DNA of 64,000 nt, from the NCBI GenBank assembly GCA_035556215.1, contig DATMFI010000014.1, forward strand, positions 1-64,000, written 5' to 3'. Position 1 is the stretch's first letter, and each line of letters begins with the position of its first letter. This DNA comes from Palsa-892 sp035556215 (GTDB lineage: Bacteria; Pseudomonadota; Alphaproteobacteria; Rhizobiales; Xanthobacteraceae). A program made the translations under genes and the position numbers. This document shows, one piece after another, positions 8,736 through 16,772 of the stretch. The notes under the pieces were generated by a model that was not told the origin of the DNA, ran no database searches, and saw only the letters and a program-made list of their open reading frames with translations.

Positions 8736-9470
8736 ATGATCGCCGGATTTTCCTACGACACCATCGCGATCCTCTGGATCGGCGCGCTCGCCGGCGGCAT
8801 CGCGGCGGGCGCGAGCGGTTTCGCGTTCGGCCTCGTATCGTCCTCGATCTGGCTGCATCGCATCGACCCGATTCATTCGGCGATTCTCATCACCGCTTCG
8901 GGCACGTTCCTGCATACGGCGACGCTGTGGCCGCTGCGCCGTCACATCGAGACCGCGCGGCTATGGCCGTTCATCATCGGCGGCATCGTCGGCGTTCCGT
9001 TCGGCATTTATTTTCTCGCTTATACCGATGCGGGCGTGCTGAAGATTTTGCTCGGCATTTTTCTCGTCGTGTTCGGCAGCTACACGCTGCTCGCGCCAGC
9101 GCTGCCGCGCATTACCGCCGGCGGGCGAAGCGCCGATGGAACCATCGGCTTTGCGGGCGGCATTCTCGCCGGCCTTGGCGGCTATTCGGGCGTGCTGCCG
9201 ACGATCTGGACGCAACTGCGCGGCTGGTCGAAAGAAGTGGCGCGCGCCGTCTATCAGCCCTACGTTATCGTTATCCAGGCGATCACGCTCGCGGGCATTT
9301 TATTCATCGCCTTCGACCGCATGACTGTCGTTCTGCTCGCCATCGTCGCGCTGCCGGTGCTGTTCGGAACCTGGATCGGCTGGCAGCTTTTCGGCAGGCT
9401 CAACGACAGACGGTTTCGCCAGGCCCTTGCCGTGTTGCTGATTGCGTCGGGTGCGACGCTGGTGATTTGA
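8736..9470 (+). CDS. TauE/SafE-family sulfite/anion exporter
   Basis: A 244-residue inner-membrane protein with two similar halves, each with several helices, as in the TauE/SafE family. Some members are implicated in exporting sulfite or organosulfonates. In this operon export of the sulfite released by SuyAB is the simplest role. It is embedded between the redox complex and the hydratase, 3 bp after anchor 2. A second member is at 34005. Confidence 0.83.
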   Translation: MIAGFSYDTIAILWIGALAGGIAAGASGFAFGLVSSSIWLHRIDPIHSAILITASGTFLHTATLWPLRRHIETARLWPFIIGGIVGVPFGIYFLAYTDAGVLKILLGIFLVVFGSYTLLAPALPRITAGGRSADGTIGFAGGILAGLGGYSGVLPTIWTQLRGWSKEVARAVYQPYVIVIQAITLAGILFIAFDRMTVVLLAIVALPVLFGTWIGWQLFGRLNDRRFRQALAVLLIASGATLVI

Positions 9471-9479
9471 GGTAAGCCA

Positions 9480-10352
9480 ATGCAAGTCGATATCAAGGAA
9501 ATCGAGGAAGTCGCGAAGACACTCTACATTCGCGCGCTGAAACTCCTGCCAACCGACATCAAGCAGGGCTTCGAGCGCCTGATGCGCGACGAAACCAGCA
9601 CGACCGGCAAGACGGTGCTCGGCACCATGGTCGAGAACATCGCCGTCGCCGAGCGCACCAAAAATTTGCTGTGCCAGGACACCGGCATTCCGATCTACAA
9701 CATCAGGATCGGCCGCGATGTTTCGCTCGACGGCGCGGCGATGAAGGAAGCGATCCGCAGGGGTTGCGAGCGCGCGACGAAAGAGCATCCGCTGCGCTCC
9801 TCCGTCGTTCACCCGATCACCCGCAAGAACGAGCAGACGTCCTGCGGCATCGGCGTGCCGGTCATCAACATCGACTTCGACGAGCGCCCGGAAACGCTCG
9901 AGATCGAGATGATCCCGAAGGGCTCGGGCTCGGAGAACGGCTCGTTCCTGCAAATGCTGATCCCGGCCGACGGCGTCGGCGCGGTCAAGCGCTTCGTCGT
10001 CGATAAAGTCATCGAATGCGGCGGCCGCGTCTGCCCGCCGACCATTGTCGGCGTCGGCATCGGCGGCACTTCCGACGTCTGCATGCATCTTGCGAAGGTG
10101 GCGGCGACGCGCCCGCTCGGCTCGAAATGTTCCGACGAGGAAGGCGCCAAGATCGAGGCCCAGCTTTCGGAAGCGGTGAACGAGCTTGGCATCGGCCCGC
10201 AGGGCCTCGGCGGGCGCTCCACTTCGTTCCGCGTGCATGTCGAAGTCGCGGCGACGCACATCACGATGAATCCGGTCGCGGTCAACATCCAGTGTCACTC
10301 GGCGCGGCGCGCGAGCGCCACAATCACGCCGGGCGGCATTGCGTTCGCGTGA
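9480..10352 (+). CDS. Class I fumarase-like hydratase, alpha subunit
   Basis: The 290-residue protein is the N-terminal half of class I (iron-sulfur) fumarases and L-tartrate dehydratase. The cluster cysteines appear to be in LLCQDTGIPIY, TSCGIGVPV and NIQCHSARR. Family enzymes add water to fumarate-like double bonds or remove it. Paired with the beta subunit 7 bp downstream and flanked by SDH-like subunits, it may hydrate the enoate that complex makes. I infer sulfoacrylate to sulfolactate; fumarate, tartrate or another substrate remain possible. Confidence 0.87.
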   Translation: MQVDIKEIEEVAKTLYIRALKLLPTDIKQGFERLMRDETSTTGKTVLGTMVENIAVAERTKNLLCQDTGIPIYNIRIGRDVSLDGAAMKEAIRRGCERATKEHPLRSSVVHPITRKNEQTSCGIGVPVINIDFDERPETLEIEMIPKGSGSENGSFLQMLIPADGVGAVKRFVVDKVIECGGRVCPPTIVGVGIGGTSDVCMHLAKVAATRPLGSKCSDEEGAKIEAQLSEAVNELGIGPQGLGGRSTSFRVHVEVAATHITMNPVAVNIQCHSARRASATITPGGIAFA

Positions 10353-10359
10353 GGCAATC

Positions 10360-10968
10360 ATGGCACACCATGTTCTCGACATGCCGATCGATGAGGCGCA
10401 GGCGCGCGCGCTGAAGCTCGGCGATACGGTCACCCTGGAGAAGACGCTGTTCGGCATTCGCGACGCCACCCTGATCGCGATGTTCGACAAGGATCGCCGC
10501 ACGCGTTTCGACCTCAAGGGTCATGCCGTCATTCACACCGCGCCGAACGTAAAGAAAGCCGATCAGCGGCCGGGCAACAATTCGGGTTACGAGCCGGTCT
10601 GCATCGGCACCACGACCTCGATGCGCATGGAGCGCTTCACGAAGCAGCTCATGCAGCGCGAGGGCGTGCGCGTCATCATCGGCAAAGGCGGCATGGGCCC
10701 GGCGACGCTGGATGCGCTCAAGGAATTCGGCGGCGTTTATCTCGCCATCGTCGGCGGCGCGGCGGCGCTCGAGACGACATGGATCGAGGAAATCGAGGAC
10801 GTCGATATGGACGACCTCCATCCCGAGAGCCTGTGGAAATTCCGCATCAAGGGCTTCGGCCCCCTGCTCGTCACGATGGATTCGCATGGCGGCTCGATGC
10901 ATGCCGAAGTCAACGCGAGCGCCGCCGCGAAGCGCGCCGACGTGCTCGCCAGGATCGGCGGGCTCTGA
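10360..10968 (+). CDS. Class I fumarase-like hydratase, beta subunit
   Basis: The 202-residue C-terminal half of a two-subunit class I fumarase or tartrate dehydratase. It has RPGNNSGYEPVCIGTTTSMR near residues 67-86 and IIGKGGMG near 107-114, segments conserved in the family. The ATG at 10360 follows a GAGG. It overlaps the flavoprotein start by one base, showing that hydratase and dehydrogenase are co-translated. Confidence 0.87.
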   Translation: MAHHVLDMPIDEAQARALKLGDTVTLEKTLFGIRDATLIAMFDKDRRTRFDLKGHAVIHTAPNVKKADQRPGNNSGYEPVCIGTTTSMRMERFTKQLMQREGVRVIIGKGGMGPATLDALKEFGGVYLAIVGGAAALETTWIEEIEDVDMDDLHPESLWKFRIKGFGPLLVTMDSHGGSMHAEVNASAAAKRADVLARIGGL

Positions 10969-12692
10969 TGCGGACCATCGAGACCGATATTCTCGTTTTG
11001 GGCGCCGGCGGCGCCGGACTGTTCGCGGCGCTTCACGCCAAGAAAGCCAATCCCGATCTCGATGTGACGATCGCGGTGAAGGGCCTTTTGGGCAAATGCG
11101 GCTGCACCCGCATGGTGCAAGGCGGCTACAATGTTGCACTCTCGCCCAACGACTCGGTCGAGCGCCACTTCATGGATACCATCGAAGGCGGCAAGTGGCT
11201 GAACCGGCAGGATCTCGCCTGGACGTTAGTGACCGTCGCGCAAAAGCGCATCCGCGAGCTTGAAAACGAGCTTGGTTGCTTCTTCGACCGCAATCCCGAC
11301 GGCACGGTTCACCAGAAGGCATTCGCGGGCCAGACTTTCGACCGCACCGTGCACAAGGGCGATCTCACCGGCATCGAGATTATCAACCGCCTCGCCGAGC
11401 AAGTCTGGCGGCGCGACGTCAAGCGCATCGAGGATCATCGCGCGCTCGATCTCATTCCGAGCGCCGACGGCTCGGAGCTTGCGGGTGTCTTGATGCTGGA
11501 TATGCGCAGCGGCGAGCCGCTTTTGGTTCGCGCGCGCGCGACATTGCTCGCCACCGGCGGCGGGCCGACGATGTACAAATATCACACGCCGTCCGGCGAC
11601 AAATCCTGCGACGGGCTTGCGATGGCGCTGCGCGCCGGGCTGACGCTGCGCGACATCGAGATGGTGCAATTTCATCCGACCGGCTTGCTCGCCGGCGAAG
11701 GCACGCGCATGACCGGCACGGTGCTGGAAGAAGGCCTGCGCGGCGCCGGCGGCTACCTCGTCGACTCGCAGGGCAAGCGCTTCATGTTCGATTACGACGA
11801 GCGCGGCGAGCGCGCGACGCGCGACATCGTCAGCCGCTCGATTTTCGACCGCATCCGCAAGGGCTTCGCGAGCCCGCATGGCGGCGTCTATATCGAGATG
11901 GCGCATCTCGGCCCCGATAAAGTGCGCCGCCAGTTCAAGGGCATGGTCGACCGCTGTGCCGATTGCGGCTTCGATCTTGCGGCCGGCCGCGTCGAGGTGA
12001 TCCCGACCGCGCATTACATGATGGGCGGCGTCGAGTTCGACGAGGACTGCACCACCGCGCTGCCGCGGCTTTATGCGGCGGGCGAAGACACCGGCGGCGT
12101 GCATGGCGCCAATCGCCTCGGCGGCAACGGCGTCGCCAATTCCACGGTATTCGGCGGCATCGCAGGCGATGTGATGGGCAAGCGCGTGACGCCGAACGGC
12201 GCCCTGCCCGAGCCGAACCGCGCTTCGATCGAAGCCGCGCATGAGCGCGCCTTCGCGCCGCTCGGCAAGAAGCCCGGCGACCTCAGCGCGATGCGCGAGC
12301 ACTTATATAATGTGATGTGGAACGATGTCGGCATCCTGCGTACCGGCGAGAGCCTTGCACGCGGCCGCGCGTTGCTCGACACGCTGGCGAAAGAAATCTC
12401 CGCCTGCGGCGTCGCCGACTCAAACCGCCGCTATAACCTGACCTGGATGGACCGGCTCAACCTCGAAAACCTCACGCTCATCAGCCGCGCCATTTGCGAG
12501 GCCGCCGACCACCGCCACGACAGCCGCGGCGCGCATTTCCGCGAGGATTTCCCCGAGGCCGGCGATCTTGCGACCTCGCGCTACACGCAGGTGAAGCTCG
12601 ACGGCGGCAGGATCGCCGTCGGCACCGAGGCCGTGAAATTCACCCACGTGAAGCCGGGCGACACGCTGCTCAAGCAGACGGCGGCGGAATAG
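10968..12692 (+). CDS. Succinate dehydrogenase/fumarate reductase-like flavoprotein with altered flavin site
   Basis: The 574-residue FAD protein has an N-terminal dinucleotide fold (LGAGGAGLFAA) and the catalytic set of SDH/fumarate reductase: H236 (FHPTG), R285 (RDIVSR), H349 (HYMMGG) and R383 (GANRLGGN). The usual RGEGG motif reads RGAGG. The His that carries covalent FAD in SDH and membrane fumarate reductases is replaced by C46 (CTRMVQGG). The gene is separated from its iron-sulfur and anchor partners by the exporter and hydratase genes. Conserved acid-binding residues suit a substrate with two acidic groups, which could include 3-sulfopropionate; that substrate is inference. Confidence 0.88.
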   Translation: MRTIETDILVLGAGGAGLFAALHAKKANPDLDVTIAVKGLLGKCGCTRMVQGGYNVALSPNDSVERHFMDTIEGGKWLNRQDLAWTLVTVAQKRIRELENELGCFFDRNPDGTVHQKAFAGQTFDRTVHKGDLTGIEIINRLAEQVWRRDVKRIEDHRALDLIPSADGSELAGVLMLDMRSGEPLLVRARATLLATGGGPTMYKYHTPSGDKSCDGLAMALRAGLTLRDIEMVQFHPTGLLAGEGTRMTGTVLEEGLRGAGGYLVDSQGKRFMFDYDERGERATRDIVSRSIFDRIRKGFASPHGGVYIEMAHLGPDKVRRQFKGMVDRCADCGFDLAAGRVEVIPTAHYMMGGVEFDEDCTTALPRLYAAGEDTGGVHGANRLGGNGVANSTVFGGIAGDVMGKRVTPNGALPEPNRASIEAAHERAFAPLGKKPGDLSAMREHLYNVMWNDVGILRTGESLARGRALLDTLAKEISACGVADSNRRYNLTWMDRLNLENLTLISRAICEAADHRHDSRGAHFREDFPEAGDLATSRYTQVKLDGGRIAVGTEAVKFTHVKPGDTLLKQTAAE

Positions 12693-12851
12693 CTTGCGCT
12701 ACACGCATTGCGTTTCATTGCGGTGCGATACCAGCCGCGGCGACTTTCACTTCCGGGACAACAAAACTCTTGCCGCCGCCGCATTGGATGCGACACTAGC
12801 GCGGCATTCTGTTTTCCCTTCATTCCTTTCAAGACATAGCGAAGCATCCGC

Positions 12852-13682
12852 ATGACAACTCCGGCCATCATCACCGTCGCCATCACCGGCTCCGTTCCGC
12901 GCAAGGCGGACAATCCCGCCGTTCCGATCACGCCCGCCGAGCAGATCGAATCGACGCACGAAGCCTTCGAGGCCGGCGCCACCGTCGCCCACATTCATGT
13001 GCGCAATCCGGATGAGAGCCCAAGCTCCGATCCCAAGCTGTTCGCCGAGGTGCAGGAAGGAATCCGCAAGCATTGCCCCGGCATGATCGTGCAGTTCTCG
13101 ACCGGCGGGCGCGGCCGCGACCAGAACGAGCGCGGCAGCATGCTGCATCTCAAGCCCGATATGGCCTCGCTTGCGACCGGTTCAGTCAATTTCGCCAAGC
13201 TGATTTACGAGAACACGCCGCAACTGATCGAGGCGCTCGCAAAATCAATGCTCGAGAATAATGTGAAGCCCGAGATCGAGGCGTTCGATGCCGCGATGCT
13301 CTACAACGCCAAAAACATGGCCGAGAGCGGCCTTCTGAAGCGCCCTTGCCAGGTGCAATTCGTGATGGGCATTCCGAACGCGCTGCCGCCGCGCCGCAAG
13401 CTCCTCGAGTTTCTGCTTTCGGAACTGAAAGAGCTGATGCCGGACGCCACCTGGTCGGCGGCGGGCATCGGCCGCACGCAGCTCGAGATCAATCATTGGT
13501 GCCTTGAGCTCGGCGGCCATGTGCGCACCGGGCTCGAGGACAACGTAAAATTCGACAAGGACCGGCTCGCCAAAAGCAATGCCGAGCTGGTGAAGCGGGT
13601 CGCGGATCTGTGCGGCAAGTACAATCGGCATCCGGCGAGTGCCGCAGAAGCCAGAAAAATACTGCAATTGCCCCCGGCCTAG
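12852..13682 (+). CDS. Beta-keto acid cleavage enzyme (BKACE, DUF849 family)
   Basis: The 276-residue protein has the zinc-binding HIHVR motif (H47, H49) and the family's N-terminal VAITGSVPRK segment. Family members condense a beta-keto acid with acetyl-CoA to give acetoacetate and a new acyl-CoA, as in lysine fermentation and dehydrocarnitine cleavage. The substrate cannot be read from sequence. In this context sulfoacetyl-CoA, the substrate of the aldehyde dehydrogenase at 16773, is an attractive product, for example from 3-oxo-4-sulfobutanoate. It follows the flavoprotein after 159 bp and precedes a binding protein by 21 bp. Confidence 0.87.
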   Translation: MTTPAIITVAITGSVPRKADNPAVPITPAEQIESTHEAFEAGATVAHIHVRNPDESPSSDPKLFAEVQEGIRKHCPGMIVQFSTGGRGRDQNERGSMLHLKPDMASLATGSVNFAKLIYENTPQLIEALAKSMLENNVKPEIEAFDAAMLYNAKNMAESGLLKRPCQVQFVMGIPNALPPRRKLLEFLLSELKELMPDATWSAAGIGRTQLEINHWCLELGGHVRTGLEDNVKFDKDRLAKSNAELVKRVADLCGKYNRHPASAAEARKILQLPPA

Positions 13683-13703
13683 CCGGGTATTGGGGAGGGA
13701 AGC

Positions 13704-14720
13704 ATGAACCGACAAAAAAAGAGCGGCTGGCTGTTCATGGCGGCCGCCGTGCTGACATTTGCCGCTTCGGCGAATATCGCGGAGGCGCAGACGCGCGTTG
13801 TCCGCGTCGCCAAGCAATACGGCATCTCGTATCTGCCGCTCACCATCATCGAGGAGAAAAAGCTGATCGAATCCGAGGGCAAGAAGCTCGGGCTCGATCT
13901 TTCGACCGAGTGGGTGCGCTTCACCGGCGGGCCACCGATGAACGAGGCCCTCGTCTCGGGCAATCTCGATTTCGCCTCGGGCGGCTCGCCCCCTCTCGTC
14001 AGCGCATGGGCGCGCACCAGGGACAACATCAAGATCAAGGGCATCTGCGCGCTGAACTCGATGCCGCAATGGCTCAACACCACCAACCCGAACGTCAAGA
14101 CGATCCGCGATTTCACCGAGAACGATCGCATCGCGCTTCCCGCCGTGCGCATCGCATTGCAGGCGATCATTTTGCAGATGGCGGCGGAAAAGGAATGGGG
14201 CACCAGCGAAGCACACCGGCTCGACAAGTGGACGGTGTCGCTCAGCCATCCCGACGGGCTGGCGCAACTCCTGGGCGGGAAGACCGGCATCACCGCGCAC
14301 TTCACCTCGGCGCCGTTCATGTATCGCGAGCTTGAAGACAAGCGCGTGCATAAAGTGCTCGACAGCTACGATGTCTTCGGCGGGCCGCACACCTTCATCG
14401 TCGTATGGGGCACGGCGAAACTCTACGAAGGCGAGCCGAAGGTCGTGCAGGCGTTCCTTGCGGCGGCGCGCGCCGCGATCAAGTTCATCAACGACGATCC
14501 GGCGGCCGCGGCCGCGCTATGGGTGAAGGCCGACAACTCGAAAATTTCGGTTGCCGACGCAGAGAAGATCATCCGCGACAAGGTCAATGTCTGGACGATG
14601 ACGCCGCAGAAGCTCGGCGTCATCGCTTCCTATATGGGGCGCGCCGGCATGATCCCGGTGACGCCGAAATCGTGGAAGGACATGTTCATCGACGCCGTGC
14701 ACGATTTGCCCGGCGACTGA
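13704..14720 (+). CDS. Second NitT/TauT-type ABC substrate-binding protein (orphan paralogue)
   Basis: A 338-residue periplasmic binding protein with signal peptide (MNRQKKSGW, cleavage near AEAQ). It aligns without gaps to the protein at 4619 over nearly its whole length. A 38-bp run is identical between the genes (5339-5376 and 14421-14458). GGGAGGGA precedes the ATG. It has no ATPase or permease of its own and may share the importer at 5641-7346, giving it a second specificity. A strong terminator follows. Confidence 0.87.
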   Translation: MNRQKKSGWLFMAAAVLTFAASANIAEAQTRVVRVAKQYGISYLPLTIIEEKKLIESEGKKLGLDLSTEWVRFTGGPPMNEALVSGNLDFASGGSPPLVSAWARTRDNIKIKGICALNSMPQWLNTTNPNVKTIRDFTENDRIALPAVRIALQAIILQMAAEKEWGTSEAHRLDKWTVSLSHPDGLAQLLGGKTGITAHFTSAPFMYRELEDKRVHKVLDSYDVFGGPHTFIVVWGTAKLYEGEPKVVQAFLAAARAAIKFINDDPAAAAALWVKADNSKISVADAEKIIRDKVNVWTMTPQKLGVIASYMGRAGMIPVTPKSWKDMFIDAVHDLPGD

Positions 14721-14732
14721 CCCAAACAAAAA

Positions 14733-14758
14733 GCCCGGCTCCGCGCCGGGCTTTTTTT
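14733..14758. terminator. Intrinsic terminator between convergent genes
   Basis: GCCCGGC and GCCGGGC pair over 7 bp around TCCGC, with seven Ts after and five As before. The symmetry lets it serve both the binding-protein gene (plus) and the CoA ligase operon (minus). Confidence 0.9.
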
Positions 14759-14775
14759 CGTTGATTTGAAATAGT

Positions 14776-15636
14776 TTAGCGCGCGATCAGCCGGGCGACA
14801 TCGGCCGGCGTATCGGCGACCTTGATCCGCGCCGCTTCCAGCGCCGCGCGCTTCGAGGCATAGCCGCCTTTGTTGCCGACGACGATGGCGCCAGCGTGGC
14901 CCATCTTCTTGCCCGGAGGCGACGAGCGGCCGGCGATGAAGGAAACGATCGGCTTCTTCATCGACTTTGCGTATTCCGCCGCATCCTCTTCCATCGCGCC
15001 GCCGATCTCGCCGACGAGCACGATGGATTTCGTGCGCTCGTCTTTATCCAGCGCCATCAGCGCGTCCTTGGTCGTCGTGCCGATGATCGGATCGCCGCCG
15101 ATGCCGATGAAGGCCGACTGGCCGAGCTTGGCGCGCGTGAGATTCAGGCAGACCAGCGTGCCGAGGCTGCCGCTGCGCGAGATGACGCCGACATCGCCGG
15201 GCATGAAGATCGAAGGATTATGCCCCGGCATGATGCCGACGAAGCCCTCGCCCGGCGTGACGATCCCGGCCGTGTTCGGGCCGACGATCCGGCTGTCGGA
15301 GTCGCGGAGCCGCGCGAAAATCTCCAGCACGTCGTGGCTCGGAATATGCTCGGTGAGCACGACGATGGTTTTGATGCCCGCGTCGATCGCATCGATGATC
15401 GCATCCTTCGCCATCAGTGGCGGAATGAAGATCACCGAGATGTCGCACGGCGTTTCTTTCGTGGCTTCGACGGCGGAGCGAAACACCGGCAGGCCGAGAT
15501 GCTTCTCGCCGGCGCGCTTCGGGTTGACGCCGCCTGCGACGGCGGTGCCGCATTCGATCATCTTCTCGGTCCAGAACGTGCCCTGCTTGCCGGTGATGCC
15601 CTGCACCAGAACTTTTTGTCCGCGCCGGTAAATCAT
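14776..15636 (-). CDS. SucD-like CoA ligase alpha subunit, probable sulfoacetate-CoA ligase (SauPQ type)
   Basis: The 286-residue alpha subunit of a nucleoside-diphosphate-forming CoA ligase has an N-terminal CoA-binding domain (VLVQGITGKQG, about residue 9) and the phosphohistidine motif GHAGA near residue 244. Family enzymes make acyl-CoA from an acid, CoA and ATP or GTP. It overlaps the beta gene (ATGA), which follows a sulfoacetaldehyde dehydrogenase-like gene. This layout matches SauPQ, the ADP-forming alternative to SauT described for sulfoacetate degraders. Succinate- or malate-CoA ligase are alternatives, disfavoured by context. Confidence 0.8.
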   Translation of the reverse strand: MIYRRGQKVLVQGITGKQGTFWTEKMIECGTAVAGGVNPKRAGEKHLGLPVFRSAVEATKETPCDISVIFIPPLMAKDAIIDAIDAGIKTIVVLTEHIPSHDVLEIFARLRDSDSRIVGPNTAGIVTPGEGFVGIMPGHNPSIFMPGDVGVISRSGSLGTLVCLNLTRAKLGQSAFIGIGGDPIIGTTTKDALMALDKDERTKSIVLVGEIGGAMEEDAAEYAKSMKKPIVSFIAGRSSPPGKKMGHAGAIVVGNKGGYASKRAALEAARIKVADTPADVARLIAR

Positions 15637-16760
15637 TTCGCCGCCTCGATTGCCGCCTTCACGGCGTCTTCCATGAAATCGTAAGGCTCGATGCCGAGTT
15701 CGCCGCGCACGAGCTTGATCGCTTCTTCCTGCCCGGTGCCGTGGATCGAGAAGAACACCGGCACGGTGGGCTTGAGCTTCTTCCACGCCTTGATGACGCC
15801 GTCGGCCATCACGTCGGTGCGGGCGAAGGCGCCGCAGAAATTGATGACGAGGCTTTTGACGCCGGGGTTCGACAGCACGAGATCGAGCGCGATCTCGGCC
15901 TTGGTGTAGGCCTCGCCGCCGATCTCGAGGAAGTTCGCGGGCTTGCCGCCGAGATGATCGATGACGTCCATCGTCGTCATCGTCAGCCCCGCGCCGTTGG
16001 CGAGCACGCCGACATTGCCGTCGAGCTGGATGAATTTGAGGCCGTGCTCGGCGCCGCGCTTCTCGAGCGCGGTCATTTCCGGCGGCGACGCAACGGCGGC
16101 AAGTTCGGGCTTGCGCACGCCCGACGCATCGTCGAGCGTGAACTTGCAATCGAGCGCGACGACGCGGCCATCCTTCAGGATCGCGAGCGGGTTGATTTCG
16201 GTAAGCTCCGCGTCGTTGGTGTCGAACGCCTTGTAGAGCTTGACGAGCACCTCGCCGACAGCGGAAGACGCCTTGCCAAGATCGAGGCCCTTCAGAAGCT
16301 CCGCGGCGTCGGCGGCGGAAAAGCCGCGCTTGATATCGACGACATGGCGGCGGATCGCCGCCGGATTCTTCTCGGCGATCTCCTCGATATCCATGCCGCC
16401 TTCGGTCGAAAACAGGATGAGCGGGCTGCGGCTCACAACATCGATCAGCACGGCGGCATAAAGTTCGCGCTCGATCGGGCAGCGCTCCTCGATCAGGACG
16501 CGGCGCACCTGGCTGCCGCCGATGGTCATGCCGATGATTTCGCCCGCGGCTTTCCCCGCTTCTTCCGGCGTATCGGCCATTTTGATGCCGCCCGATTTGC
16601 CGCGCTTGCCGGCCGGCACCTGCGCCTTGACGACGGCGGGGCCGATTTCGCGCACGGCGGCCGCGGCCTCCTCCGGCGTCTCGCATACCTTGCCGCGCGG
16701 CGTCGGCACGCCGCCGGGCACGAGTACGCTACGCTTTGCTGCGTATTCCTCGAGATTCAT
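15633..16760 (-). CDS. SucC-like CoA ligase beta subunit, probable sulfoacetate-CoA ligase (SauPQ type)
   Basis: A 375-residue ATP-grasp beta subunit (VVKAQVPAGKRGKSGGIKMA near 43-62; ELTEINPLAIL for metal binding; IEERCPIERELY). It forms the active heterodimer or tetramer with the alpha subunit downstream and binds the nucleotide. AGGA lies just before the ATG. It is 12 bp after the aldehyde dehydrogenase gene, so all three are probably one transcript controlled from the 40-bp element at 18295. Confidence 0.8.
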   Translation of the reverse strand: MNLEEYAAKRSVLVPGGVPTPRGKVCETPEEAAAAVREIGPAVVKAQVPAGKRGKSGGIKMADTPEEAGKAAGEIIGMTIGGSQVRRVLIEERCPIERELYAAVLIDVVSRSPLILFSTEGGMDIEEIAEKNPAAIRRHVVDIKRGFSAADAAELLKGLDLGKASSAVGEVLVKLYKAFDTNDAELTEINPLAILKDGRVVALDCKFTLDDASGVRKPELAAVASPPEMTALEKRGAEHGLKFIQLDGNVGVLANGAGLTMTTMDVIDHLGGKPANFLEIGGEAYTKAEIALDLVLSNPGVKSLVINFCGAFARTDVMADGVIKAWKKLKPTVPVFFSIHGTGQEEAIKLVRGELGIEPYDFMEDAVKAAIEAAK

Positions 16761-16772
16761 TTTCCTGTCTTT

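Noticed and set aside
7343..12692. Housekeeping succinate dehydrogenase and fumarase of the TCA cycle
   Set aside because: Gene order, fusion into an importer/exporter operon and the altered flavin site are unlike TCA operons, though this cannot be fully excluded without the rest of the genome.
10968..12692. L-aspartate oxidase (NadB)
   Set aside because: NadB also lacks the flavin-linking His, but no nadA or nadC is present and an SDH-type iron-sulfur subunit with two anchors is encoded in the same operon.
14776..16760. TCA succinyl-CoA synthetase (sucCD)
   Set aside because: No sucAB or mdh adjoins; the pair follows an acylating aldehyde dehydrogenase and shares its LysR-box promoter, fitting sulfoacetate-CoA ligase better.
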